Shown piece after piece: positions 37,095 to 47,184 of a stretch of 64,000 bases of DNA (positions within the stretch are counted from its first letter, which is position 1; each line of letters starts with the position of its first letter). The translations under genes were made by a program, and so were the position numbers. The DNA lies in contig JAYQIQ010000004.1 of NCBI GenBank assembly GCA_038141705.1, forward strand, positions 1,364,001 to 1,428,000, given 5' to 3'. This DNA comes from Eutrophomonas brisbanensis (GTDB taxonomy: Bacteria > Pseudomonadota > Gammaproteobacteria > Burkholderiales > Eutrophovitaceae). The notes beneath the pieces were generated by a model. It was not told the DNA's origin. It did no database searches and saw only the letters and a program-made list of their open reading frames with translations.

Positions 37095-37150
37095 TTGGAT
37101 TATTTAGCTCTTCAGCGTATTAATCAGGTCAGGGTTGGAGAGGATGATAT

Positions 37151-37960
37151 TCATATTTCCGCTGCCAGACGATTGTGCATACTCCCAAAGTTTAATCCAG
37201 CTAAGCTACCCTCGTCTCTCTTGAGTTCGAGAGTGGCACCAAGCATGGTGGCAATTGCTCTACCTCCCATCTCAACAACACTCGCCTTCGCATAACTTTC
37301 AAATCCATCTGTGACGCTCTCTATTTCTCCATTTTGTAATTGAGAAAGGATTTTCCTATCAAGATCGATTCGCTCGTCTGAGGGCCAATGCTCTCGTCCA
37401 CGCACTAATGCGTGCGAGAAGGCACTGCTAGCCAAAATGACAGTTCTTCTCTCAAGCTTTTTGGCAGTCTCATAGATTGCGGCTCCCGCGGCGAAACACT
37501 CTTTCATGTCTGCCATCAGTACGACGGGGATGCTTAGAACAGGGATCTCAAAATTTGGATCAATGTGCGAAAGCGGTACGTACGTTCCATAATCCCAAGC
37601 GAAGTGTGGGGTCTTATTTATTTGACTTGGAATATTTTTTTGTCTCCAACTATCAATCAACGCTTCTGCGAATTCCTCATCTCCACGAGCATGATATGAA
37701 AGCCCAGGTATCAGATCAGGAGCTTCCTCTGCGATACAAACCCCGCGATGTTCAGCCTGCATCGTGGTAAACCAATTAAATGTGGATACCCAATGCGTGG
37801 AAATGATGACCCATAGTTCGGGTTTTAGCGCCCGGAGTTTTTCTCCAAGAAGTCTCTCACCGGATACAAGCGTCGATTGATACTCTGGCGTAATCTCTGC
37901 ACGCGAAAGTGTTGGCACATGCGCAACAACTCCAGTGGCGAATACTCCATTACTGGGCAT
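37151..37960 (-). CDS. Class III (LigB/HpaD-type) extradiol dioxygenase
   Basis: A 269-residue enzyme. The iron ligands are H14 in VVAHVPTLS, H56 in ISTHWVSTFN and the Glu in VVEMGGRAIA near 230; a conserved His in SSAFSHAL near 172 is the likely acid-base. It resembles the 3,4-dihydroxyphenylacetate 2,3-dioxygenase group. It cleaves a catechol ring next to the two hydroxyls to a semialdehyde. It lies between dctP and dctQ and overlaps the dctP stop by 11 bases, so it is translationally coupled to the transport genes. The actual ring substrate is unknown. Confidence 0.86.
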   Translation of the reverse strand: MPSNGVFATGVVAHVPTLSRAEITPEYQSTLVSGERLLGEKLRALKPELWVIISTHWVSTFNWFTTMQAEHRGVCIAEEAPDLIPGLSYHARGDEEFAEALIDSWRQKNIPSQINKTPHFAWDYGTYVPLSHIDPNFEIPVLSIPVVLMADMKECFAAGAAIYETAKKLERRTVILASSAFSHALVRGREHWPSDERIDLDRKILSQLQNGEIESVTDGFESYAKASVVEMGGRAIATMLGATLELKRDEGSLAGLNFGSMHNRLAAEI

Positions 37961-38971
37961 TGAACTTCTCCGTGAGCGCTTTGGCGCTTGATACTAGAGC
38001 CAGCCCGTCTTTACCTTTTTCATTCATCTCCGATATCCACGCATCAGTGACGGTCTGCGCTGCGTTTTTCCATCTTGTGAGCTCAGTAGCGGAGATCGTA
38101 TTAACGCTATCGACAGCTACAGTTCCTTTGCCTGCTGCATCTGCCTCAGAAAAAACTTTTCCAATCCAGCCGGATACTTCTAATCCTGAATTGTTGTCAA
38201 TGATCTCTTTTTGTCGAGGAGTAAGCCTTGCGTAGGCCTCCTTATTCATCGCGAATACAAATGTCGTCGTGTAGATCGCATTCTCATCGTGGTCGGTTTC
38301 ACTATGAAATTTAGTGAGCTCATTGGCTTTAATCGCCGGGACGATCTCGTAAGGCACTAGTGCTCCATCGATCACGCCCTTGGCAAGTGCTTCTGGAACC
38401 GACGGCACCGGCATCCCAACGGGTGTCGCTCCAAGGGCTGCTAGATATTTATTTGTCAGTCTTGTCGGGGCTCTAACTTTCTGTCCAGCGAGGTCCTCCA
38501 GTTTTTTGATGGGTTTGTTGGTCATATGGAAGTAGCCAGGACCATGGACGTGCACGCCGAGTAGGTGAACATCATTAAATTCGTCGATATTGTTGTCCTG
38601 TATATAGGACCAGAGCGCTTTACTACTCGCCTCAGATGTTCTCATCATGAATGGAAGCTCGAATGCTTCTATGCTCGGGAATCGACCTGCTGAATACCCT
38701 GGAACGGTCCAAGTGACGTCTACTACACCATCTCGAACTTGATCATATAGTTGACCGGGAGCGCCACCCAACTGCATTGCCGGGTAAATTTCACATTTAA
38801 TGTTGCCCTCTGATTCCTCGGTGATTTTGTCGCACCACGGTACTAGAAATTTCGCGTGCGCCGTCGCCTTAGGTGGCAACATATGATGAACCTTTAGTGT
38901 TATGGATTCTTGTTTCTCTGAGCACCCCGAAAGAAACGCGACGATGATTGTTAGTGCAAAAGGATTCTCAT
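37950..38971 (-). pseudogene. dctP: TRAP transporter substrate-binding protein DctP with lipobox, frameshift in the signal peptide
   Basis: The mature part is an ordinary DctP (PPKATAHAKFLVPWCDKIT, EIYPAMQLGG, VRAPTRLTNKYLAALGATPVGMP, and FVFAMNKEAYARL). The reading frame upstream is broken: ATG 38971 reads MRILLH then a stop, but one extra T in the T4 run (AAAA at 38958-38961 on the plus strand) gives MRILFALTIIVAFLSGCSEKQ, a lipoprotein signal with the lipobox LSGC. A lipid-anchored TRAP binding protein is less usual than a free one. The break is at a homopolymer run, so a sequence error is likely. Confidence 0.82.
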
Positions 38972-39003
38972 ACGTGTCTCCGCAAAAAAGCTACTTAATT
39001 TTG

Positions 39004-39792
39004 TTAGGCAAACCGAGTAGTAACACTACCTAGGTGTTGGAACTTAGCGGTTACTGTGTCGCCTACGTCCACTGCAATCGCTTCGGTAATCGCTCCTGTC
39101 ATGATGAATGTCCCGGTTGGTATGGTTTCGCCTCGACTGGCAAGCATATCGGCAAGCATTGCCACACTTTTTGCTGGGTGGCCCAATACGGCTGCTCCAG
39201 CACCTGTTGCGACAACTTCCCCATTCTTTTCTAGAACCACTCCCAGGTGTTCTAGATCTACCCCACTGACATCAGTTATTTTTCCGCCCATCACATATCG
39301 AGATGAGGAGGTGTTATCCGCTATCACACTCTTTAAATCAAACTTAAAATCGCGATATCGAGAATCGATAATTTCCATTGCGGGAACGAGAAAATCAATC
39401 GCCGAGAGCACATCATCCACCGAACAATTCGGGCCTCTCAGCTCTTTGCTCGTTACTAGAGCTATTTCGGGCTCAACTTTTGGGTGTATGAGCTCTTTCG
39501 TTTTGATTTCTTGTCCATCTCCGCGGCCCATATAGTCCATCAGAAATCCAAAGATTGGGGTATCCACTCCCATTTGTTTCATTTTTGCCTGGGAGGTTAA
39601 ACCCATTTTTAAGCCAGCAAATTTTTGTCCACGGCTTATTTTATTTTTCCTTATTTCATATTGGATCGCGTATGCGTCTTCGTAGTCCATGTTTGGGTGA
39701 GCGTCGGTTATCTTTACGACGTCGCTCGCGTTTAATTCAGCGGCTTCTAGATGTTGCGCTAACTCGCTTATAGTTTTTTGATCGAGATTCAT
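39004..39792 (-). CDS. 2-oxo-3-hexenedioate (4-oxalocrotonate) decarboxylase family protein
   Basis: A 262-residue member of the hydratase/decarboxylase family of the meta-cleavage pathway. The metal ligands lie in KVEPEIALV near residue 105, with the typical KMGLTSQAKMKQMGVDTPIFG start and MEIIDSRYRDFKFDLKSVIADNTSSSRYVMGG. It removes CO2 from 2-oxo-3-hexenedioate to give 2-oxopent-4-enoate. The paralogue right upstream is the hydratase. Which of the two has which activity is inferred from similarity to DmpH. Confidence 0.85.
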   Translation of the reverse strand: MNLDQKTISELAQHLEAAELNASDVVKITDAHPNMDYEDAYAIQYEIRKNKISRGQKFAGLKMGLTSQAKMKQMGVDTPIFGFLMDYMGRGDGQEIKTKELIHPKVEPEIALVTSKELRGPNCSVDDVLSAIDFLVPAMEIIDSRYRDFKFDLKSVIADNTSSSRYVMGGKITDVSGVDLEHLGVVLEKNGEVVATGAGAAVLGHPAKSVAMLADMLASRGETIPTGTFIMTGAITEAIAVDVGDTVTAKFQHLGSVTTRFA

Positions 39793-39822
39793 AATTCCTC
39801 TAAATGAGATTATTAAACTACG

Positions 39823-40605
39823 TCAATTGAATTGACACGTAACTTCCCCAATACCTGAGATCTTCATGTGTAAGTGATCTCCGCTCTGAATGGGGAACAT
39901 GATTGATAGTGAGCCGGATAGGATAATTTCTCCTGCTTTCAAGGGTAACCCGAGTTCCCCAAGTTTGTTTGCCAACCAGGTCACAGCGTTGACTGGATGA
40001 CTCATGGTCGCAGCGCCAGCGCCTGTACCGATTATTTCTCCATTTTGTTTCAGAACCATTCCACAAGTTGATAGATCGATTCCCTTCGGGCTAATCGGTG
40101 TGTCACCAAGCACAAATGCGCCAGCCGATGCGTTATCAGCAACGGTATCCTGGATTTTTATTTTCCAATCTGAAACTCTTGAATCAACAATCTCAAACGC
40201 TGGCAAGAGGTAATCCGTCGCCGCCAAAACTTCTGCGCTCGTAATTCCTGGGCCTTTGAGATCTTTTTTAAGAATAAATGCTATTTCACCTTCACCTTTT
40301 GGCTGGCAAAAATCACTCGTCCTTAAAACATCATCGTTGCCGTATTGGAAACTCGAAAGAAGTTGTCCAAAATCTGGTTGGTTGACTCCTAAAAGATTCA
40401 TGACCGCTTTCGCAGTGATGCCAATTTTTTTGCCGATAATCGCATCTCCACCCGAAACTCGCCGCGCGATCGTGTGTTGCTGGATTGCGTATGCGCTCTC
40501 AATACTTAACTGAGACTCGCGGTCTGTGAGAGGAGTGATCTGACGCGCATTTTGTTGCGCATCAAAAAGCTCATCTCCATAAAGTTGGATTTTATTCATC
40601 TCCAT
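39823..40605 (-). CDS. 2-oxopent-4-enoate hydratase family protein
   Basis: A 260-residue hydratase/decarboxylase family protein with GEGEIAFIL as metal site and GIDLSTCGMVLKQNGEI. It adds water to 2-oxopent-4-enoate to make 4-hydroxy-2-oxovalerate (DmpE-like). It is a paralogue of the gene after it. The 4-hydroxy-2-oxovalerate aldolase and acetaldehyde dehydrogenase that should follow are not in the window. Confidence 0.83.
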   Translation of the reverse strand: MEMNKIQLYGDELFDAQQNARQITPLTDRESQLSIESAYAIQQHTIARRVSGGDAIIGKKIGITAKAVMNLLGVNQPDFGQLLSSFQYGNDDVLRTSDFCQPKGEGEIAFILKKDLKGPGITSAEVLAATDYLLPAFEIVDSRVSDWKIKIQDTVADNASAGAFVLGDTPISPKGIDLSTCGMVLKQNGEIIGTGAGAATMSHPVNAVTWLANKLGELGLPLKAGEIILSGSLSIMFPIQSGDHLHMKISGIGEVTCQFN

Positions 40606-40622
40606 ATTTCAATTCCTCATCA

Positions 40623-42083
40623 TTACAACTTTACGCACACGTTGCGAAGCTCTGTATAAAACTCTAGAGAGTGGACGCCTCCTTCTCTGCCGATACCAGA
40701 GTTCTTCATACCTCCAAAAGCGGTTCGTAAATCCCTTAAGAACCAAGAGTTGATCCAGCAAATGCCCACGTCGATCTGAGATGCAACACGGTGAGCACGA
40801 GATAAGTTGGTGGTCCAAAGTGTCGTAGCCAATCCATAGGGCGTATCGTTTACGAGCTGAATTGCTTCATCCTCCTCATCGAACGGGGTTAGATGCGTAC
40901 ACGGGCCAAAAATTTCTTCGCTCATCACGGCTGATTTTTCAGCTAACCCAGTCCAGATCGTCGGCTGGATCCAAGACCCTTTTGAGAGTTCCTCGGGCAT
41001 TTGAGGAATACCTCCACCCGTGATAATTGCAGCGCCGTCCTCTCGCGCTTTTTCGTAGTACCGCAATACTTTTTGTTGATGCTCTTTGCTAATCAGTGGA
41101 CCAAGATTGGTGGATTTATCTTGTGGGGCACCTAATTTTAGATTTTCAGCATAGCTTTTCAATTTGCCTACAAACTCATCGAAGATCGTGCGCTCAACAT
41201 AGACTCTTTCTGTTCCAAGACATACCTGGCCACAGTTTGCAAAAGCAGCTCTACCAATACCATCGATTGCTGCATCAATATCGCAGTCGGCAAATACCAG
41301 TCCCGCATTTTTTCCTCCGAGCTCCAGTGAAACAGGGCGTACCCCTTTCGAAGCATTCGCCATGATGGCCTCACCCGTTCCTGTCTCTCCGGTAAAGGTA
41401 ATCGCATCTACGCCATGATGTTTAGTTAGGAATTCGCCAGCAGATCCTGGCCCAAATCCGTGAATCACGTTGTAGACTCCCTTTGGAACGCCAACCGCGT
41501 TCATCACTTCTCCGAGTAATGTGGCCGTAGAAGGCGTCTCCTCAGAGGGTTTAACGATGACGGTATTTCCGCATGCAAGCGCGGGCCCAACCTTCCAAGT
41601 CATCAGGAGCAGAGGTAAATTCCAAGGGCAAATTACCCCAATAACTCCCTTCGGAACTCGAATGGAATAGTTGATTGCTCCCGTTCCATCCGGGGTGGGC
41701 ATTTCGAAATATTCGCCCGGGACGTTCTTGACAACATCTGCAAATATTTCAAAGTTTGCAGCTCCCCGCGGAATATCGATATGTGAAGCGAGACTTACTG
41801 GTTTTCCAGTGTCGGCCACCTCGGCATCTAAGAATTCATTGAAGCGTCTTTTTATTTCTGCAGCGACCGCATAGAGCATTTGACTACGCTCCGCCAACTT
41901 CATTTTCCCCCAAGGACCAGCGAGCGCTGACCGAGCTGCGCTAACTGCAAGGTCTACGTCACGTTCATTCGCCTCACTTACCTTGCAGATTAACGATCCA
42001 TTGATCGGATTAATATTGTCAAAGCTTTGTTTATTAGAGCCGAGGACAAATTCACCATTTATAAAGTTTTCTAGTGTTTTCAT
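40623..42083 (-). CDS. 2-hydroxymuconic (or 2-aminomuconic) semialdehyde dehydrogenase
   Basis: A 486-residue ALDH. The catalytic Cys is in ANCGQVCLGTERVYV and the Glu in SLELGGKNAG. N-terminal features DNINPINGS, LAERSQMLYAVAAEI, ADTGKPVSLASHIDIPRGAANF and FGPGSAGEF are the hallmark of DmpC/XylG-type enzymes. It oxidises the ring-cleavage semialdehyde to the dicarboxylate, the dehydrogenative branch of the meta pathway. Hydratase and decarboxylase genes follow. Confidence 0.9.
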   Translation of the reverse strand: MKTLENFINGEFVLGSNKQSFDNINPINGSLICKVSEANERDVDLAVSAARSALAGPWGKMKLAERSQMLYAVAAEIKRRFNEFLDAEVADTGKPVSLASHIDIPRGAANFEIFADVVKNVPGEYFEMPTPDGTGAINYSIRVPKGVIGVICPWNLPLLLMTWKVGPALACGNTVIVKPSEETPSTATLLGEVMNAVGVPKGVYNVIHGFGPGSAGEFLTKHHGVDAITFTGETGTGEAIMANASKGVRPVSLELGGKNAGLVFADCDIDAAIDGIGRAAFANCGQVCLGTERVYVERTIFDEFVGKLKSYAENLKLGAPQDKSTNLGPLISKEHQQKVLRYYEKAREDGAAIITGGGIPQMPEELSKGSWIQPTIWTGLAEKSAVMSEEIFGPCTHLTPFDEEDEAIQLVNDTPYGLATTLWTTNLSRAHRVASQIDVGICWINSWFLRDLRTAFGGMKNSGIGREGGVHSLEFYTELRNVCVKL

Positions 42084-42095
42084 ATTCGTTGATAA

Positions 42096-42548
42096 TTATT
42101 TCTTAGGTCCTTCTTGATCTTCTTCTCGTTTGGCAATATTTGCGAGTATCTCGGCACCTCGGTTCGCTGCCGATAGTCCGCGAAAGAGGAAGCAAAGATT
42201 GATAACCCCTTGCATTTCCTCCCAAGATGCTCCTGCTTTTCTCGCAGCGATTGCGTGTAACGCGGCCGCATCATTAAGATCCATCAACAACATTCCGAAT
42301 AGCATGAGTTGAGCAGTTTTCACGTCGAAACATTTCGGATACATGCCGTGCTCACGAATTTTTTCTTGAAGCTCTATCATTTTCGGGTCTAAAGCTCCGG
42401 TGACCGCGAGGCGCGCTTCAATCCTTGGTGGGAGAAATCCCAGAAGATCTTTGTAAATTTCGCTACGCGCTTCTAAGGTTTCGGTTTCGTCTTTGTATTT
42501 TCCGATTTGGCGTTCAACGACACCCTTGTCTATACGCGGTGGCAGCAT
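42096..42548 (-). CDS. Carboxymuconolactone decarboxylase family protein
   Basis: A 150-residue protein in the CMD fold with ALDPKMIELQEKIREH, TAQLMLFGMLLMDLNDAAALHAIAARKAGASWEEMQ. ATG 42548 is chosen because AAAGGAA lies eight bases upstream; an earlier start would add nine residues. There is no CxxC of the AhpD peroxidases. It is first in the extradiol operon. Its role is unclear: a lactone decarboxylase is not expected in this pathway, so it may act on another intermediate. Confidence 0.75.
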   Translation of the reverse strand: MLPPRIDKGVVERQIGKYKDETETLEARSEIYKDLLGFLPPRIEARLAVTGALDPKMIELQEKIREHGMYPKCFDVKTAQLMLFGMLLMDLNDAAALHAIAARKAGASWEEMQGVINLCFLFRGLSAANRGAEILANIAKREEDQEGPKK

Positions 42549-42684
42549 TCTGTGTTCCTTTCTACGCAGTTGCAAAAGACTTCTTCAAAAAAACGGGTGG
42601 TAAAGACCTTTTTAAGTGGCAGATCGCCACCGATGATGTAACCCCCGTAATAGGATGTTACCTCTTTTTAGGTAGGCTTCGCAG

Positions 42685-43234
42685 TTACTTAGAGGAGCTG
42701 CGAGATATTAGTGACTCGATGAGGTCTGTGACTGTTTCGTTCGTCCAGTTAAGTTCACCGAGTGCCTGATGTGAGAGTTTGAAATCTCGGTCGATGATGA
42801 ATGTGGTTGGGAGCCCTTTGATGTTCCAATTAGCTGTCGCAGTGCGACCTTCGTCAAAGAGGATAAGCCCGTCAATTGAATTTTTTTCTACGAAGTCCTG
42901 TATTTTCTTCTGAGTCTCACCGTAGTTGATCAAGATCAACTGTAAGTTTTTTATTCCAAACTGATCCTGTAGAGATAGTAGAGAGGGTATTTCGCGTACG
43001 CACGGAGCACACCAAGTCGCCCAAAAGTTGACGAGGAGAACTTTCCCCTTGAAGCGCGTGATATCGACACTTCGCCCAGATAGATTTTTTGCAATTAATG
43101 TTGGTGGAGTGGTTTGTGCGGAGACCTCTATTTTTTCAATTGCCGCTAGGAGCTGAGAAGCTGCTCACGAAAAAAAGAAAATATGACGCGATGAACCATC
43201 GCAGCATGGATTTTGATTTTAAGATCTGACTCAT
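42685..43234 (-). pseudogene. TlpA-like thioredoxin-family lipoprotein or periplasmic thiol protein, frameshifted
   Basis: The N-terminal piece (ATG 43234: MSQILKSKSMLRWFIASYFLFFVSSFSA) is a signal peptide. The mature thioredoxin-fold part has VNFWATWCAPCVREIPSL and KGLPTTFIIDRDFKL. Frames join if one C is added near 43149-43150 (giving SAPLAAIEKIEV). TlpA-family proteins reduce periplasmic thiols, e.g. in cytochrome maturation. It lies 13 bases downstream of aceE, an unusual pairing. It could also be a real pseudogene. Confidence 0.75.
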
Positions 43235-43247
43235 CGACCGAGGTGCT

Positions 43248-45943
43248 TTAGATATCCCAAGGGTTCGGTCGATTTGGAAGCATTCCATATTTTTTGACGG
43301 CCTTCGAAACAATTTTCTTATCAATGCTACCTTCATCTGCCAAAGCTTTTAGTGCCGCAACTGTCACGTGATACCGGTCGACCTCATAGAAATCGCGCAA
43401 TGCTTCCCGAGTGTCGCTCCTCCCAAAACCATCGGTTCCCAACGTCACATATTTTCTTGGTACCCAAGTTCGAATCATATCTGCGACTGCACGCATGTAG
43501 TCTGTAGATGCAACCACCGGACCTTCTGTACTGCCAAGGCATTGCTCTACCCAAGATTCACGGTTCTCGGTATCTGGGTTGTAGAGGTTGAATCGATCAA
43601 CCGACAATCCATCCCGTCGTAGTTCTGTGAAACTTGTAACACTCCAAATATCCGAAGCGATACTCCAGTCAGCGCTGAGCAATTCTGCCGCGGCAATGAC
43701 CTCTCGAAGGATCGTTCCTGAGCCTAAAAGCTGAACACGAGTTTTGTGATCTCCAATGCCGTTGAGCTTATACATACCCTTGATGATTCCCTCTTCACTC
43801 CCTTCAGGTAAGGCGGGGTGCTCATAGTTTTCATTCATCACGGTCACGTAATAGAACACGTCGTGTTGCTCTTCCAACATCCTCCTCATGCCATCACGGA
43901 TAATCGTTACTACTTCGTAACCATATGTCGGATCATATGCAACACAGTTTGGAACTGTGGAGAAAAGCAGGTGACTAGAGCCGTCTTCGTGTTGTAGTCC
44001 CTCACCAGAGAGAGTCGTTCGACCTGCCGTTGCTCCGAGTAAGAATCCGCGAGCGCGTGAATCACCCGCAGCCCACACTAGATCGCCAATGCGTTGGAAG
44101 CCAAAACATGAGTAGAAAATGTAGAAGGGGATCATCGGAATCCCATGTGTGGAGTAGGCCGTTGACGCGGCTATCCAAGAGGATATTGCACCGGCTTCGG
44201 TAATGCCCTCTTCGAGAATCTGACCATTTTTTGCTTCTTTATAGTAGAGCAGCTCATCCTTGTCCTCAGGTTCATACAGCTGACCAAAGGGTGAATAAAT
44301 CGCAACTTGTCGGAAGAGAGACTGCATTCCAAATGTTCTCGCCTCGTCCGCAACGATTGGAACAATATGTTTTCCAAATTCCTTGTCCTTAAGTAATTGA
44401 GAGAGCATCTGAACAAAGATCATCGTGCTAGATTGTTGTCGCTCGCCAGTACCACCCAAGAGTTTCGAGAAGCTATCGATCGGTGGTACTGTAAGCGATG
44501 ATGACTTCGGTGCTCTTGCAGGCAAATACCCTCCGAGTTTTTCTCTTTGCGCATGCAAATATTTCATCTCGGGAGTTTCTTTTTCTGGACGCAAGAAGCT
44601 CACATTTTCGACCTCAGCGTCACTCAGAGGCAACGCAAATCGATCTCTGAACGCAAAGAGGGCGTCGTTCTCTAATTTCTTTTGCTGGTGGGCGGTCATT
44701 TTTCCTTGACCCCAGTGTCCCATACCGTAGCCCTTCTTGGTCTGCGCGAGAATCACGGTTGGTCGTCCTCGGTGCGAAATCGCCGCATGATAGGCGGCGT
44801 AAATTTTTACTGGGTCGTGACCACCTCTTTTGAGGCGATCAATATCTTCGTCTGATAAATGAGAGACCAGGCTCTTTAGTTCTGGGTATTTGTTAAAGAA
44901 CGCTTCCCGGTTGAAGTGCCCATCGGTTGCTGCGTATTTTTGAAATTCGCCGTCTACAGTCTCATGCAGGCGTTTGATGATGACGTTGTCTTCATCCTTG
45001 GCGAAGAGTGAGTCCCAATCCGACCCCCACATAACTTTAATGACATTCCAGCCGGCCCCGCCGAATAATCCTTCAAGCTCTTGGACTATCGAGCCGTTAC
45101 CTCTAACTGGGCCATCCAGTCTTTGTAAATTACAGTTCACTACGAAGACTAAATTATCCAGCCCTTCGCGCGCGCTGCTAAAGAGAGCCCAGCGATAGAC
45201 TCTGGCTCATCCATCTCGCCGTCGCCGACAAAACACCAAACCTTACGGTTGTTCGATGGCTTGATCCCGCGATCATCAAGATATCGCATGAACCGGGCTT
45301 GATAGATGGCGGTGATAGAACCTAATCCCATTGATCCGGTAGGAAACTGCCAGAAGTCTGGCATTAGCCAAGGATGACAGTAAGAGGAGAGGCCTTTCCC
45401 ACCCGTCTCTTGACGGTAGTTCGCAAGATTCTCTTCATCTAATCGGCCCTCAAGAAATGCGCGTGCGTATACTCCCGGAGCAGAGTGAGGTTGGAAATAG
45501 ACGCAGTCTCCATCTTGTCCCGCTCTAAAAAAATGGTTGTAGCCGACCTCAAACAAATCTGCGGAGGATGCATAGGTCGCAATGTGTCCACCAAGGTCGG
45601 GGTGTACGCGGTTCGCTCTCACGACCATTGCTAGCGCATTCCAGCGGACCATGGCCGATATCCTTGCCTCTAGCTCTAGATTTCCCGGAAACTGAGGCTG
45701 GTCCGCGAGCGAGATGGTGTTGCTGTATGGAGTGTTTAAGACTGGTGGCAGTGGAACTTGCAGTCGTCTTGCTTGTTCGACCAACTTCATCAATATGAAA
45801 GTGGCTCGCTCGGGGCCCTCAATTTTTGCAATTTGTTGAAATGCCTCAACCCATTCCCGAGTTTCGATTGGATCTGCATCGAGTGGAAGGACTCTCCAAA
45901 AAGCCGAGACATTTAATTCTTTTGATTCAGATAGGTCCGTCAT
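43248..45943 (-). pseudogene. aceE: Pyruvate dehydrogenase E1 component (homodimeric type), interrupted at a GC repeat
   Basis: The two frames give the 890-residue AceE. The N-terminal part ends FVGDGEMDEPESIAGLSLAARAKGWII, and the second begins VNCNLQRLDGPVRGNGS. The TPP-binding GDGEMDEPE motif is present, and the family sequence SLAAREGLDNLVFVVNCNLQRLDGPV is restored by removing two bases from the CGCGCGCGC tract at 45167-45175. AceE decarboxylates pyruvate and passes the acetyl group to AceF. aceF and lpd are not next to it. As AceE is usually essential for growth on sugars, an intact gene with a sequence error is plausible. Confidence 0.87.
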
Positions 45944-46099
45944 GGGTATCCAGCCTTAGTACTTTCCAGGTTAAAAAATTTGGTCCCTATGATAATATTT
46001 TTCTCGAAGCATGTGGTTTTGTTTAAAGCTATGTAAACCTATAAAAAAAGTATAAAATGCTGTGAAAAATATATATATCAAAATTAAATGCTAAATTAA

Positions 46100-46570
46100 A
46101 TGATAGATACAATAGATTGGAAAATACTGGATTTGCTTCAAAAAGATGCCCGAATTACAAATTTGGAGCTATCAAAGGCCGTTGGTCTATCCCCCTCGCC
46201 TTGTTTGACCCGGGTTAGGGCGCTAGAGAGACGCGGCTACATAAGCCAATACGTCTCCCTACTTGACTCAATAAAAGTAGGGTTGAAAGTGAGCGTCTTT
46301 ATTAATGTGGCTCTCGAACGACAAGTGGAGAAAGCTCTCGAATTATTTGAGCAATCAATCAAGGAGCGGCCAGAGGTCATGGAGTGCTACTTGATGACAG
46401 GGGAGTCGGATTATCTACTACGGGTCGTCGTTGCTGACATTCAGGCTCTTGAGGATTTCATACTTAATTTTTTATCAAAGATACCGGGTGTTGGAAATAT
46501 TAAATCAAGCTTTGCGCTCAAGCAGGTGAAATACAAAACGGCGCTTCCGCTACCGGAAGTGAAGTCTTAA
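46100..46570 (+). CDS. Lrp/AsnC family transcriptional regulator
   Basis: A 156-residue regulator with an N-terminal HTH (LDSIDWKIL-type start: DTIDWKILDLLQKDARITNLELSKAVGLSPSPCLTRVRALE) and a C-terminal RAM domain (SVFINVAL, VMECYLMTGESDYLLRVV). The segment GLSPSPC is the usual recognition-helix part. It is divergent from aceE across 156 AT-rich bases, so it may control aceE or itself. The effector is unknown. Confidence 0.9.
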   Translation: MIDTIDWKILDLLQKDARITNLELSKAVGLSPSPCLTRVRALERRGYISQYVSLLDSIKVGLKVSVFINVALERQVEKALELFEQSIKERPEVMECYLMTGESDYLLRVVVADIQALEDFILNFLSKIPGVGNIKSSFALKQVKYKTALPLPEVKS

Positions 46571-46604
46571 AAATGACGGTTAAAATTTTTATGGTGGATC
46601 TCCA

Positions 46605-47140
46605 GTGATAAATAGCGTGTGTGTTTATTGTGGTTCGAGAGAGGGGGTAATCTCAAATATCGATCCGAAGCAGTATTACTTGGAGAATCGCTAGCCCGAG
46701 AAAATATTGAACTCGTTTATGGTGGCGGCGGCATCGGGTTGATGGGAATTCTTGCGAATGCGGTTTTAGATAATGGGGGCGTTGTTCGTGGAGTCTTTCC
46801 TAGTGCTCTCGAAGCGAAGGAGTTTGCTCATCCCGAATTAACGGAAATAATTCACGTTGGAAGCATGCATGAGCGAAAAGCCAAGATGATGGAGTTGGCT
46901 GACGCGTTTATTGTCTTGCCTGGCGGAATTGGCACCATGGAAGAGTTCTTTGAAGTTTGGACCTGGAATCAAATCGGGATTCTTCAAAAGCCAGTAGTGC
47001 TAATAAATGTCGATAACTATTACGAAAAGCTCATAGATTTCATCGAAAAAATGTCTACCGATGGATTCATAACTGCGCGCCATCGTGATTTGTTGTTTAT
47101 CGAGGAAACTTCAGATCGAGCGTTAAAAAGAGTTTTGTAA
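46605..47140 (+). pseudogene. LOG-family (TIGR00730) nucleotide-hydrolase-like protein, frameshifted
   Basis: GTG 46605 starts INSVCVYCGSREG, the typical N terminus. The frame breaks at the G5 run at 46643-46647; one extra G gives REGGNLKYRSEAVLLGESLA, and the rest follows, including VYGGGGIGLMG (nucleotide-binding), ALPGGIGTMEEFFE-type block (LPGGIGTMEEFFEVWTW). LOG-like proteins are cytokinin riboside 5'-monophosphate phosphoribohydrolases; many bacterial ones release ribose phosphate from AMP. The break is a typical homopolymer error. Confidence 0.85.
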
Positions 47141-47184
47141 TACGAAAAAGAGGAACCCTAATTTCGATGATTTCTCATAATTTT

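Noticed and set aside
45167..45175. Phase-variable GC tract in aceE
   Set aside because: The tract is very short and aceE is not a usual phase-variable gene; mentioned as a possibility only.
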